This document shows positions 18,010 to 27,160 of a stretch of 64,000 nucleotides of DNA, piece by piece; position 1 is the stretch's first letter; every line of letters begins with the position of its first letter. The translations under genes were made by a program, and so were the position numbers. The notes below the pieces were generated by a model that had not been told where the DNA came from, made no database searches, and was given only the letters and a program-made list of their open reading frames with translations. The DNA comes from Paraburkholderia sp. CNPSo 3272 (lineage in GTDB: Bacteria > Pseudomonadota > Gammaproteobacteria > Burkholderiales > Burkholderiaceae): positions 1 to 64,000 of the forward strand of contig NZ_JAMBPQ010000034.1 in the NCBI RefSeq assembly GCF_024206495.1, in the 5' to 3' direction.

Positions 18010-19271
18010 GCTGGTCCGAGCGATTCGGTGCGCGCCTCTCGCGCGAAGACGGTCAGGCCGGCGGGTCGTCGGGCGGCGGCGCGCGCTCGGGCGGTCTCGC
18101 GAGCGTCGTCAACGGCGTGCGTCCCGGCCGCTCGCGCATGCTCGACTACGACCACTCGCTGCTGTGGGCCGTGATCGCGCTTCTGGGCCTTGGCGTGGTG
18201 ATGGTGTACTCGGCCTCGATCGCCATGCCCGATTCGCCCAAGTACGCCTCGTATCGCGACTGGGCGTTCCTCGTGCGCCACCTCGTTTCGCTCGTGATCG
18301 CCACGATCGCGGCGCTCGTTGCGTTCCGTATTCCCGTTTCGACGTGGGAGCGTTACGCGCCCAAGCTCTTTCTCATCTCGCTCGCCATGCTCGTGGTCGT
18401 GCTGATTCCGCATATCGGCAAGGGCGTGAACGGCGCACGTCGCTGGATCCCGCTCGGCATCACGAACATGCAGCCGTCGGAAATCATGAAGCTCGCCGTG
18501 ACGATCTACGCGGCGAACTATACGGTGCGCAAGCAGGAATACATGCATAGCTTCGCGAAAGGCTTCCTGCCGATGGCATTCGCCGTGGGCGTGGTCGGCG
18601 CGCTGCTGCTGCTCGAGCCTGACATGGGCGCGTTCATGGTGATCGCCGCGATCGCCATGGGCGTGCTGTTCCTCGGCGGCGTGAACGGCAAGCTGTTTGG
18701 CGGCCTCGTTGCCACGGCAGTGGGCACCTTCACGCTGCTCGTGTGGGCGTCGCCGTGGCGCCGCGAGCGGATCTTCGCGTACCTCGATCCGTGGGACGAC
18801 CGCTACGCACAGGGCAAGGCGTATCAGCTCACGCACTCGCTCATTGCCTTTGGTCGCGGCGAGTGGTTCGGCGTCGGTCTTGGCGGCAGCGTCGAGAAGC
18901 TCAACTATCTGCCGGAAGCGCACACCGACTTCATTCTCGCCGTGATCGGCGAGGAACTCGGTTTCATCGGCGTCCTCGTCGTGATCCTGCTGTTCTACTG
19001 GATCGTGCGCCGCTCGTTCGAGATCGGGCGTCAGGCGCTCGCGCTCGACCGCACGTTCGCGGGGCTCGTCGCCAAGGGGCTTGGCGTGTGGTTCGGCGCG
19101 CAGGCGTTCATCAACATGGGCGTGAACCTGGGGCTGTTGCCGACCAAGGGTCTCACGCTGCCGCTCGTGAGCTATGGCGGCTCGGGCATCTTGCTGAACT
19201 GCATCGCGGTGGCGCTGCTGTTGCGTGTGGATTACGAGAACCGGGTCTTGATGCGCGGAGGCAAGGTATGA
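18006..19271 (+). CDS. ftsW: Septal peptidoglycan glycosyltransferase FtsW
   Basis: A 421-residue SEDS-family polymerase with ten predicted transmembrane helices that polymerises lipid II at the septum together with FtsI. A Gly/Ser-rich cytoplasmic extension of about 40 residues comes before the first helix. Conserved SEDS segments are visible: GVVMVYSAS, NGARRWIPLG, QPSEIMKLA, LEPDMG, PEAHTDFILAVIGEELGF and GLLPTKGLTLPLVSYGGSG. ATG 18006 overlaps the murD stop; the upstream frame continuing inside murD is not coding. It overlaps murG by 4 bases. Confidence 0.95.
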   Translation: MSWSERFGARLSREDGQAGGSSGGGARSGGLASVVNGVRPGRSRMLDYDHSLLWAVIALLGLGVVMVYSASIAMPDSPKYASYRDWAFLVRHLVSLVIATIAALVAFRIPVSTWERYAPKLFLISLAMLVVVLIPHIGKGVNGARRWIPLGITNMQPSEIMKLAVTIYAANYTVRKQEYMHSFAKGFLPMAFAVGVVGALLLLEPDMGAFMVIAAIAMGVLFLGGVNGKLFGGLVATAVGTFTLLVWASPWRRERIFAYLDPWDDRYAQGKAYQLTHSLIAFGRGEWFGVGLGGSVEKLNYLPEAHTDFILAVIGEELGFIGVLVVILLFYWIVRRSFEIGRQALALDRTFAGLVAKGLGVWFGAQAFINMGVNLGLLPTKGLTLPLVSYGGSGILLNCIAVALLLRVDYENRVLMRGGKV

Positions 19272-20371
19272 CCGCAGCAACGCGCACGCTCATGGTGATG
19301 GCCGGCGGCACCGGGGGACACGTGTTCCCGGGGCTCGCCGTCGCGCATCGCATGGAGCAGTGGGGCTGGCGCGTGGTGTGGCTCGGCAATCCCGCAGGCA
19401 TGGAAGCGACGCTCGTGCCCAAGCACGGCATCACGATGGAATACGTGCGCTTTGGCGGCGTGCGCGGCAAGGGTATCAAGACCAAGCTGATGCTGCCGCT
19501 GAACCTGCTGCGCGCCTGCACGCAGAGCCTCGCGGCGCTGCGCCGCGTGAAGCCCGACGTCGTGCTCGGCATGGGCGGCTACATCACGTTCCCGGCGGGC
19601 GTGATGAGCGCGCTGTCGGGCCGCCCCCTCGTGCTGCATGAACAGAATTCGATTGCGGGTCTCGCGAACAAGGTGCTCGCGAAGCTGGCCAGGCGCGTGC
19701 TCGTGGCGTTTCCGGGCGCCTTGCCGAACGCCGAGTGGACCGGCAATCCGATCCGCGAAGCGCTTGAACACGTCGACGCGCCCGCGGCGCGCTACGCCGC
19801 GCGCAGCGGTCCGCTGCGCGTGCTCGTAGTGGGCGGCAGTCTCGGCGCGACGGCGCTCAACGAAGTGGTGCCGCGCGCGCTGTCGCTGCTTGCGCCGCAA
19901 GAGCGTCCGCACATCGTGCATCAGGCGGGCGCGAAGCACATCGACGCCTTGCGTCAAAACTATCTCGACGCCGGACTCGAATTGAACGACACGGTGCAGC
20001 TCGTGCCGTTCATCGACGACATGGCGAGCGCCTACCGGAACGCGGATCTCGTGATCTGCCGGTCGGGCGCGATGACGGTGGCCGAAATCGCGGCCGTGGG
20101 CGTGGCGGCATGCTTCGTGCCGTTCCCCTACGCCGTGGACGACCACCAGACCACCAACGCCGCGTTCCTTGCCGACAAGGACGCAGCGCTCGTGGTGCAG
20201 CAACGCGACCTGACGGCGGAAGGACTTGCCGACTGGTTGCGGCATCAGACCAGAATATCGCTGGCGGAAATGGCCGGGCGCGCTCGCGCGCTCGCGAAAC
20301 CCGACGCCGCCGATCAGGTCGCGCGTATCTGCGCGGCCGTGGCGGGCGTAAGTGCGGGAGGAAAGCAATGA
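19268..20371 (+). CDS. murG: Lipid II synthase MurG
   Basis: A 367-residue GT28 glycosyltransferase that adds GlcNAc from UDP-GlcNAc to lipid I on the inner face of the membrane. The N-terminal GGTGGH loop is at 13-18, followed by GMGGYITFPAG and LHEQNSIAGLANK, with the C-terminal UDP-GlcNAc site around CRSGAMTVAEIAAVG. The start overlaps the ftsW stop by ATGA, and the stop overlaps murC by 4 bases. Confidence 0.96.
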   Translation: MTAATRTLMVMAGGTGGHVFPGLAVAHRMEQWGWRVVWLGNPAGMEATLVPKHGITMEYVRFGGVRGKGIKTKLMLPLNLLRACTQSLAALRRVKPDVVLGMGGYITFPAGVMSALSGRPLVLHEQNSIAGLANKVLAKLARRVLVAFPGALPNAEWTGNPIREALEHVDAPAARYAARSGPLRVLVVGGSLGATALNEVVPRALSLLAPQERPHIVHQAGAKHIDALRQNYLDAGLELNDTVQLVPFIDDMASAYRNADLVICRSGAMTVAEIAAVGVAACFVPFPYAVDDHQTTNAAFLADKDAALVVQQRDLTAEGLADWLRHQTRISLAEMAGRARALAKPDAADQVARICAAVAGVSAGGKQ

Positions 20372-21762
20372 AACACATCGTCAAACATATCCATTTCGTC
20401 GGCATCGGCGGCGCGGGCATGAGCGGCATCGCCGAAGTGCTCGTCAATCTCGGCTATCAGGTAAGCGGCTCGGACCTCACGAAGAACGGGGTCACCGATC
20501 GACTCGCCGCGCTCGGCGCGCGCATCGCGATCGGCCATGCCGAAGAGAACATCGAAGGTGCGAATGCCGTGGTCGTTTCGACTGCGGTGCGCAGCGACAA
20601 CCCCGAAGTGCTCGCGGCACGCCATCGCCGCATTCCCATCGTGCCGCGCGCCGTGATGCTCGCGGAACTGATGCGTCTGAAGCAGGGCATCGCAATTGCA
20701 GGCACGCACGGCAAGACCACCACGACCTCGCTCGTGGCGAGCGTGCTGGCCGCGGGCGGGCTCGACCCGACCTTCGTGATCGGCGGCCGCCTGATCAGTG
20801 CGGGCGCGAACGCGCGTCTCGGCACGGGCGACTTCATCGTGGCGGAAGCCGACGAATCGGACGCATCGTTCCTGAACCTGTTTCCGGTGATCGAAGTCAT
20901 TACGAACATCGACGCCGATCACATGGACACCTACGGGCACGACTTCGCGCGCCTGAAGCAGGCGTTCATCGAGTTCACGCATCGCCTGCCGTTCTATGGC
21001 ATTGCGGTGCTGTGCGTGGACGACCCGAACGTGAAGGAGATTCTGCCGTTCGTCTCGAAGCCGATCATTCGTTACGGCTTCGCGTCCGACGCGCAGGTGC
21101 GCGCAGTCAACGTGGTCGCGCGCGAAGGCAAGATGTATTTCACGGTGATGCGCGAAGACGCGCCGTCGCTCGACATCGTGCTGAATCTGCCGGGCACGCA
21201 CAACGTGCAGAACGCGCTCGCCGCGATTGCGATCGCGACCGAGCTCGAAGTGAAGGACGCCGATATTCAACGCGCGCTCGCGGAATTCAATGGGGTGGGC
21301 CGCCGTTTTCAGCGCTATGGCGAGATTCCCGTCAACGGCGGCGGCGCCTGGACGTTGATCGACGACTATGGTCATCACCCGGTGGAAATGGCCGCGACGA
21401 TCGCAGCTGCGCGCGGCGCGTTTCCCGAGCGCCGTCTCGTGCTGGCGTTCCAGCCGCATCGCTATACGCGCACGCGCGACTGCTTCGAGGACTTCGTGCG
21501 CGTGCTGTCGACCGTCGATGCGCTCGTGCTGACCGATGTCTATGCGGCCGGCGAAGCGCCGATCGTCGCAGCCGATGGCCGCGCGCTCGCACGCGCGATT
21601 CGCGTGGCGGGCAAGGTCGAGCCGGTGTTCGTCGAGACCGTGGATGAAGTGCCGGAGGCGCTTGCAGCAGTGGTGCGCGACGGCGATGTGGTGATCACGA
21701 TGGGCGCGGGTTCGATCGGCGGCGTGCCGGGTCGAATCGCCCAACAGGAACAGAAGGCGTGA
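20368..21762 (+). CDS. murC: UDP-MurNAc:L-alanine ligase MurC
   Basis: A 464-residue Mur ligase performing the first peptide addition to UDP-MurNAc. The N terminus holds the UDP-binding VGIGGAGMSG loop (11-20), and the ATP loop GTHGKTT is at 112-118. The later DDYGHHP and AFQPHRYTRT motifs are typical of MurC. ATG 20368 is preceded by GGGAGGAAAG, a strong Shine-Dalgarno. It overlaps murG and is immediately followed by ddlB. Confidence 0.96.
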   Translation: MKHIVKHIHFVGIGGAGMSGIAEVLVNLGYQVSGSDLTKNGVTDRLAALGARIAIGHAEENIEGANAVVVSTAVRSDNPEVLAARHRRIPIVPRAVMLAELMRLKQGIAIAGTHGKTTTTSLVASVLAAGGLDPTFVIGGRLISAGANARLGTGDFIVAEADESDASFLNLFPVIEVITNIDADHMDTYGHDFARLKQAFIEFTHRLPFYGIAVLCVDDPNVKEILPFVSKPIIRYGFASDAQVRAVNVVAREGKMYFTVMREDAPSLDIVLNLPGTHNVQNALAAIAIATELEVKDADIQRALAEFNGVGRRFQRYGEIPVNGGGAWTLIDDYGHHPVEMAATIAAARGAFPERRLVLAFQPHRYTRTRDCFEDFVRVLSTVDALVLTDVYAAGEAPIVAADGRALARAIRVAGKVEPVFVETVDEVPEALAAVVRDGDVVITMGAGSIGGVPGRIAQQEQKA

Positions 21763-21767
21763 GTGAC

Positions 21768-22709
21768 ATGAGCAGTATCGATCCGAAACAATTTGGCAAG
21801 GTCGCGGTGCTGTACGGCGGCGTGTCGGCCGAGCGCGAAGTGTCGCTCAAGTCTGGCACGCTGGTGCTGCAGGCGCTGCAGAGCGCCGGCATCGACGCGC
21901 ATCCGTTCGACCCGTCCGCGCGCCCGCTTTCGGCGCTCAAGGACGAAGGTTTCGTGCGCGCGTTCAACGCGCTGCACGGCGGCTACGGCGAAAACGGCCA
22001 GATCCAGGGCGCGCTCGACTTCTACGGCATTCGCTATACGGGCACGGGCGTGCTCGGCTCCGCGCTCGGGCTCGACAAGTTCCGCAGCAAGCTCGTGTGG
22101 CAGCAACTCGGCATTCCCACGCCGCCGTTCGAAGCGGTGCTACGCGGCGACGACTACGCGGCGCGGGCGCCGCAGATCGTCGCGAAGCTCGGCCTGCCAC
22201 TCTTCGTGAAGCCCGCGAGCGAAGGCTCGAGCGTGGCGGTGATCAAGGTGAAGGCGGAAGCCGATCTCGTGCCGGCGCTCGAAGAAGCCGCGAAGTTCGA
22301 CAAGATCGTGCTGGTGGAAAAGAGCATCGAAGGCGGCGGAGAGTACACCGCGTGCATCGCGGGCGACCTCGACCTGCCGATCATCAAGATCGTGCCGGCG
22401 GGTGAGTTCTACGACTACGACGCGAAGTACATCCTCGACACGACGCAGTATCTGATTCCCTGCGGCGTCGCGCCGGAGAAAGAGGCGGAATTGAAGAAGC
22501 TCGCGCGCCGCGCGTTCGACGTGCTCGGCTGCACCGACTGGGGCCGCGCCGATTTCATGATGGACGGCGCAGGCAACGCGTACTTCCTCGAAGTGAACAC
22601 GGCGCCTGGAATGACCGATCACTCTCTGCCGCCGAAGGCCGCGCGCTCGGTGGGCATCGAGTATCGCGATCTGGTGGTACGCGTGCTGGCACAGACGCTA
22701 AAAGATTGA
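21768..22709 (+). CDS. ddlB: D-alanine-D-alanine ligase B
   Basis: A 313-residue ATP-grasp enzyme making D-Ala-D-Ala for MurF. The N terminus KVAVLYGGVSAEREVSL, the ATP-grasp segment LFVKPASEGSSVAV and the C-terminal EVNTAPGMTDHSLPPKAA are family signatures. ATG 21768 gives the N terminus usual for relatives; a GTG at 21759 that overlaps the murC stop is an alternative and would add three residues. The next gene, ftsQ, starts 60 bases downstream. Confidence 0.95.
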   Translation: MSSIDPKQFGKVAVLYGGVSAEREVSLKSGTLVLQALQSAGIDAHPFDPSARPLSALKDEGFVRAFNALHGGYGENGQIQGALDFYGIRYTGTGVLGSALGLDKFRSKLVWQQLGIPTPPFEAVLRGDDYAARAPQIVAKLGLPLFVKPASEGSSVAVIKVKAEADLVPALEEAAKFDKIVLVEKSIEGGGEYTACIAGDLDLPIIKIVPAGEFYDYDAKYILDTTQYLIPCGVAPEKEAELKKLARRAFDVLGCTDWGRADFMMDGAGNAYFLEVNTAPGMTDHSLPPKAARSVGIEYRDLVVRVLAQTLKD

Positions 22710-22769
22710 ACCCCTAATTAATCTCTGACCGACGAATTGCCGAACCGGTATTGAACCGACAATCTCGAA

Positions 22770-23525
22770 ATGTGGAATAACGTACGCCAGCTCAACCTTG
22801 CCGCCAACGCGTTGCACGCGCTGCTCGCGCTCGCGCTGCTGGCGGCTGGCTGCTACTGGCTTGTGCAGCGCCCGAACTTCGCGCTGCGGGAGATCCGCAT
22901 CGAGGGCGACACCGAGCACATCAACTCGCCCACGGTACGTGCGAGCGTGGTCGGCCGGCTGAAGGGCAACTTCTTCACGGTCGATCTCGATACGGCGCGC
23001 GCCGCGTTCGAGCAGATGCCGTGGGTGCGCCACGCGAGCGTGCGCCGCGTGTGGCCCAACGCACTGGCTGTCACGCTCGAAGAGTACAAACCGCTGGGTA
23101 CGTGGGGCAGCGATCAGCTCGTGAGCACGGACGGCGAGCTGTTCACGGCGAACCAGGGCGAACTCGACGAAGAGTTGCCCGCGTTCGACGGCCCCGACGG
23201 CACCGCGCCCGAGGTGGTTGCGCGCTACCGCGACCTGGAGAAGTGGTTCGCGCCGCTCGGGCTCACGCCCGACGAAGTAATGCTCTCGCCGCGTTACGCG
23301 TGGACGGTGAAGCTCTCGAACGGCATGCAGGTGGAGTTGGGCCGCGAGCGTAACGCCGACACAATGAGCGAGCGTTCGCACCGCCTCATCGCGGCATGGT
23401 CGGCGGTGACGCAACGTTGGGGCAAAGAGATCGAATACGCGGACTTGCGTTATCCGAACGGGTTTGCGATAAGGGCGGCCGGTATGCGCTTCATCAGTGA
23501 CACGCCCGCTCCGGGCAAGAAGTAA
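22770..23525 (+). CDS. ftsQ: Cell division protein FtsQ
   Basis: A 251-residue bitopic divisome protein: short cytoplasmic N terminus, one transmembrane helix at about 13-32, a POTRA domain starting FALREIRIEGDTEHIN, and the FtsQ beta domain. It scaffolds FtsL/FtsB and links early and late division proteins. The 60-base gap before it, lacking overlap, is the first real break since the mraY-murD spacer. FtsA follows after 27 bases. Confidence 0.94.
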   Translation: MWNNVRQLNLAANALHALLALALLAAGCYWLVQRPNFALREIRIEGDTEHINSPTVRASVVGRLKGNFFTVDLDTARAAFEQMPWVRHASVRRVWPNALAVTLEEYKPLGTWGSDQLVSTDGELFTANQGELDEELPAFDGPDGTAPEVVARYRDLEKWFAPLGLTPDEVMLSPRYAWTVKLSNGMQVELGRERNADTMSERSHRLIAAWSAVTQRWGKEIEYADLRYPNGFAIRAAGMRFISDTPAPGKK

Positions 23526-23552
23526 CAGGACATCACACGCAACGAGCACGAT

Positions 23553-24785
23553 ATGAGTAAAGACTATAAGGATCTGCTGGTCAGCCTCGACATCGGGACG
23601 TCGAAGGTGGTGGCCGTCGTCGCCGAATTGAAGGGCGAAGGCCACTACGAAGTGATCGGTCTCGGCCAGAGCGAATCGAAAGGTCTCAAGAAGGGCGTGG
23701 TGGTGAACATCGAGGCCACGGTGCAGTCTATCCAGAGAGCGCTCGAAGAAGCGGAACTCATGGCCGACTGCAAGATCACTAACGTATTCACCGGCATTGC
23801 GGGTAGCCACATTCGCAGCTTCAACTCGAGCGGCATGGTTGCCATCAAGGAGAAGGAAGTCACGCAGGCGGACGTCGCGCGCGTGATCGAAACGGCGAAG
23901 GCGATCAACATCCCGACCGATCAGCAGGTGCTGCATATCCTCACGCAGGAATTCATCATCGACGGGCAGGAAGATGTGCGCGAGCCGATTGGCATGAGCG
24001 GCATCCGCCTGGAAGTGAAGGTGCATATCGTGACGGGCGCGGTGAGCGCGGCGCAGAACATCGTGAAATGCGTGCGCCGCTGCGGCCTCGAAGTGAACGA
24101 CCTCATCCTGCAGCCGCTCGCTTCGTCGCTGGCGGTGCTGACCGAGGACGAGAAGGAATTGGGCGTGGTGCTCGTCGATGTCGGCGGCGGTACGACCGAC
24201 ATCGCGATCTTCAGCGAAGGCGCGATTCGCCATACCGCGGTGATTCCGATCGCGGGCGACCAGGTGACGAGCGACATCGCCATGGCGCTGCGCACGCCCA
24301 CGCCCGACGCGGAAGACATCAAGGTGAGCTACGGCATCGCGAAGCAGGCGCTCGCCGATCCGGACGAGATGATCGAAGTGCCGGGTCTGGGCGAACGCGG
24401 TCCACGCACGCTGTCGCGCCAGGCGCTCGCCGCCGTGATCGAGCCGCGGGTGGAAGAGCTTTTCTCGCTCGTGCAGCAGGTGGTGCGCGAGTCGGGCTAC
24501 GAAGAACTGTTGAGCTCGGGTGTCGTGCTAACGGGCGGCGCCGCGATGATGCCGGGCATGGTGGAGTTGGGCGAGGACATTTTCCTGAAGCCGGTGCGCA
24601 TCGGCGTGCCGGAATACGCGGGCGGTCTGGCCGACGTGGTGCGCAATCCGCGCTACTCGACGGCGATGGGCCTGCTCGTCGAAGGCCGCTCGCAGCGCAT
24701 GCGCGGGCGCAAGGTTGCAGTGCAGTCGGGGTCGATGGGCCAGGTCTTTTCACGCATGAAGGACTGGTTCCTCGGCAGCTTCTAA
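23553..24785 (+). CDS. ftsA: Cell division protein FtsA
   Basis: A 410-residue actin-fold ATPase that tethers FtsZ to the membrane. Nucleotide-site segments SLDIGTSKV near the N terminus and VDVGGGTTDIAIF in the middle are intact, with the 1C subdomain between. The last residues, FSRMKDWFLGSF, form the expected C-terminal amphipathic membrane-targeting helix. It lies 27 bases after ftsQ and 141 bases before ftsZ. Confidence 0.96.
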   Translation: MSKDYKDLLVSLDIGTSKVVAVVAELKGEGHYEVIGLGQSESKGLKKGVVVNIEATVQSIQRALEEAELMADCKITNVFTGIAGSHIRSFNSSGMVAIKEKEVTQADVARVIETAKAINIPTDQQVLHILTQEFIIDGQEDVREPIGMSGIRLEVKVHIVTGAVSAAQNIVKCVRRCGLEVNDLILQPLASSLAVLTEDEKELGVVLVDVGGGTTDIAIFSEGAIRHTAVIPIAGDQVTSDIAMALRTPTPDAEDIKVSYGIAKQALADPDEMIEVPGLGERGPRTLSRQALAAVIEPRVEELFSLVQQVVRESGYEELLSSGVVLTGGAAMMPGMVELGEDIFLKPVRIGVPEYAGGLADVVRNPRYSTAMGLLVEGRSQRMRGRKVAVQSGSMGQVFSRMKDWFLGSF

Positions 24786-24855
24786 GTACAGAAGTCGCAG
24801 GACAGAAGGCGAAGTACGAGCTTCGAAAATCGCGCTGGTGACGGCGGCTAGCGCG

Positions 24856-24883
24856 CAGTGGAAGGTTGCCCGATCTTCCACTG
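24856..24883 (+). promoter_or_regulatory. 9-bp perfect hairpin in the ftsA-ftsZ spacer
   Basis: CAGTGGAAG (24856-24864) pairs exactly with CTTCCACTG (24875-24883) around a 10-base loop. It lies 44 bases upstream of the ftsZ start with no T-run, so it does not look like a terminator. It may mark a processing site, a regulator site or a structure that tunes ftsZ translation. Confidence 0.4.
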
Positions 24884-24926
24884 GATAACGGCCGAGGAGC
24901 GGAATCTTTTTCTTGACGGAGGCAAC

Positions 24927-26129
24927 ATGGAATTCCAGATGCTGGAAACCGAAACCAACGGCACCATCATCAAGGTGGTAGGCGTTGGTGGTGCGGGCGG
25001 CAATGCCGTGCAGCACATGATCAACCGCGGCGTGCAAGGCGTCGATTTCATCGTGATGAACACGGACGCACAGGCGCTCTCGCGCTCGCGTGCATCGGCC
25101 GTGATTCAGCTCGGCAACACGGGCCTTGGCGCCGGTGCGAAGCCGGAGATGGGCCGCGCGGCAGCAGAAGAAGCCCGTGAGCGCATCGCCGACGCACTGC
25201 GCGGCGCGCACATGGTCTTCATCACCGCCGGCATGGGCGGCGGCACCGGCACGGGCGCAGCCCCGGTCGTCGCGCAGATCGCCAAGGAAATGGGCATTCT
25301 CACCGTTGGCGTGGTGAGCAAGCCGTTCGAGTTCGAAGGCGGCAAGCGTATGCGTGTGGCGGAAGCCGGCTCGCAGCAACTGGAGGATCACGTCGACTCG
25401 CTGATCGTCGTCCTGAACGACAAGCTGTTCGACGTGATGGGCGATGACGCCGAGATGGACAAGTGCTTCCAGTGCGCGGACGACGTTCTGAACAACGCCG
25501 TTGCAGGCATCGCCGAAATCATCAACGTCGACGGTCTCGTGAACGTCGACTTTGAAGACGTGAAGACGGTGATGGGCGAGCAGGGCAAGGCGATGATGGG
25601 CACGGCGACGGTTGCCGGCGTCGATCGCGCACGCCTCGCGGCGGAACAGGCCGTGGCGAGCCCGCTGCTCGAAGGCGTCGATCTGTCGGGTGCGCGCGGT
25701 GTGCTGGTCAACATCACGTCGAGCCGTTCGCTGCGTCTTTCGGAAACGCGCGAAGTGATGAACACCATCAAGAGCTATGCTGCGGAAGATGCGACGGTGA
25801 TCTTCGGTGCGGTGTACGACGACGCGATGGGCGACGCGCTGCGCGTGACGGTGGTGGCAACGGGCCTCGGCCGTGCTGCGAAGAAGCAGCAAGCCGCGCC
25901 GATGCAACTGCTGCGCACGGGCACGGACAACCAGCCGATCCCGGCTCCGGCGGGTTCGTACGCACCGCAGCACAGCGGCCACGGCAACACGGCCGACTAC
26001 GGCGCGCTCGACACGCCGGCAGTGTGGCGCACGTCGCGCGACACCGCGGCTTCGCACGTGCAGGCGCTGCAGGAAAAGGGCGTCGACACGTACGATATCC
26101 CGGCGTTCCTGCGCAAGCAGGCGGACTGA
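24927..26129 (+). CDS. ftsZ: Cell division protein FtsZ
   Basis: A 400-residue tubulin-like GTPase that forms the Z ring. The GTP-binding VGVGGAGGNAV is at 18-28 and the tubulin signature GGGTGTG at 104-110. The C-terminal peptide DIPAFLR (390-396), after a linker of about 50 residues, is the docking site for FtsA and other partners. ATG 24927 is preceded by GACGGAGGCAAC, a good ribosome binding site; an upstream in-frame ATG at 24858 lies within the spacer hairpin and is rejected. Confidence 0.97.
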   Translation: MEFQMLETETNGTIIKVVGVGGAGGNAVQHMINRGVQGVDFIVMNTDAQALSRSRASAVIQLGNTGLGAGAKPEMGRAAAEEARERIADALRGAHMVFITAGMGGGTGTGAAPVVAQIAKEMGILTVGVVSKPFEFEGGKRMRVAEAGSQQLEDHVDSLIVVLNDKLFDVMGDDAEMDKCFQCADDVLNNAVAGIAEIINVDGLVNVDFEDVKTVMGEQGKAMMGTATVAGVDRARLAAEQAVASPLLEGVDLSGARGVLVNITSSRSLRLSETREVMNTIKSYAAEDATVIFGAVYDDAMGDALRVTVVATGLGRAAKKQQAAPMQLLRTGTDNQPIPAPAGSYAPQHSGHGNTADYGALDTPAVWRTSRDTAASHVQALQEKGVDTYDIPAFLRKQAD

Positions 26130-26391
26130 CACGCGAGCCGATCTGACTGCGGCAGGGCACGCGTTGCCCCGCCCGCAGACAGACAGCGCGCTGCGTAGCA
26201 ATGAAGGCGAGCAAGACCATCAAGGCCGCATCCGCGAGGATGCGCGGCAGGGACGGTTGCCCGCCACGCGTTGAGCGTGGGGGACAGGCGCGGTGTCGCC
26301 AGGCGTTCCTGTGTAACCTTGGAGTACATCGTTGCCCAACATTGCACGACGCCGGCGCGACACGCTTGCGCATCGTTGCGAAGGACGAGTC
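26130..26391 (+). other. Spacer between ftsZ and the peroxiredoxin gene
   Basis: About 260 bases. It contains a perfect 7-bp hairpin, CGCATCC (26227-26233) with GGATGCG (26238-26244) and GCGA loop, but no intrinsic terminator with a T-run. No convincing gene is seen. Whether the peroxiredoxin gene is read from the dcw transcript is unclear. Confidence 0.4.
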
Positions 26392-26901
26392 ATGATCAAA
26401 CAGGGTGAAACGCTGCCCGAAGCGACCCTCTTCGAGTTCGTCGAAGACGCGCGCGAGGGTTGCACGCTGGGGCCGAACAGCTTCGACGTGCAAAAGGAAG
26501 CGGCGGGCAAGCGCGTGGTGATCTTCGGATTGCCGGGCGCATTCACGCCCACGTGCTCCGCGAAGCACGTGCCGGGTTACGTCGAACACTTCGACGCGCT
26601 GCGCGCGGCCGGTGTCGACGAGGTCTGGTGCGTGTCCGTCAACGACGCGTTCGTCATGGGCGCGTGGGGACGCGATCAGCGTACCTCGGGCAAGGTACGC
26701 ATGATGGCCGACGGCAGCGCAGCGTTGACTCGTGCACTCGGACTGGAGCAGGATTTGTCGGCGCGGGGCATGGGAATCCGTTCCCAGCGCTATGCGATGG
26801 TGGTCGACGACGGCGTGGTCAAGACGCTGCACGTCGAAGCACCCGGCAAGTTCGAAGTGAGCGATGCTGCGAGCATACTTGCCACGTTGACCCGCGCATG
26901 A
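26392..26901 (+). CDS. Peroxiredoxin (Prx5-like)
   Basis: A 169-residue thiol peroxidase of the Prx5/PMP20 group that reduces hydrogen peroxide and alkyl hydroperoxides. The active-site segment GLPGAFTPTCS places the peroxidatic Cys at C55. Other cysteines are C24 and C81, either of which could resolve, or an external thiol donor could be used. ATG 26392 follows AAGGACGAG and matches the family N terminus; an upstream in-frame ATG at 26332 has no ribosome site. Its position between ftsZ and lpxC is discussed in the findings. Confidence 0.92.
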   Translation: MIKQGETLPEATLFEFVEDAREGCTLGPNSFDVQKEAAGKRVVIFGLPGAFTPTCSAKHVPGYVEHFDALRAAGVDEVWCVSVNDAFVMGAWGRDQRTSGKVRMMADGSAALTRALGLEQDLSARGMGIRSQRYAMVVDDGVVKTLHVEAPGKFEVSDAASILATLTRA

Positions 26902-26978
26902 GCGCGTTCGCGGGCGCGGCGTTGCCCTGAAGCAACGTGCACCTGCTGCGCAAATGTGACAGGCCATTACGTGAGCCA

Positions 26979-27025
26979 GCGGGCCGATTACCCCGGGAAC
27001 GCCTCCGTTCCGGGCATCGGCCCGC
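26979..27025 (+). other. Compound hairpin between peroxiredoxin and lpxC
   Basis: A 10-bp perfect outer stem GCGGGCCGAT (26979-26988) / ATCGGCCCGC (27016-27025) encloses a second stem (CCCGG-GAACG with CGTTCCGGG, one bulged G). No T-run follows, so it could be a Rho-dependent stop, an RNA-stabilising structure, or a regulator of downstream transcription. It lies 75 bases upstream of the lpxC -10. Confidence 0.5.
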
Positions 27026-27101
27026 CCTCCATCCTCATCTGGTAACACGGGGGAAACAGTTTGTCACGCTGGTGAAAACGACGAACTCGGCGCAACTGGA
27101 G

Positions 27102-27107
27102 TATAAT
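27102..27107 (+). promoter_or_regulatory. Predicted lpxC promoter, -10 element
   Basis: A perfect TATAAT at 27102-27107, 54 bases before the lpxC start codon. No good -35 is found at 16-18 bases upstream, so an activator or UP-type contribution would be needed; the call rests on the -10 only. Confidence 0.4.
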
Positions 27108-27160
27108 TCGTGCTATGACTTAAAAAGTCCCGATTGGGATTTTCAATGAGCAAGAAGACC

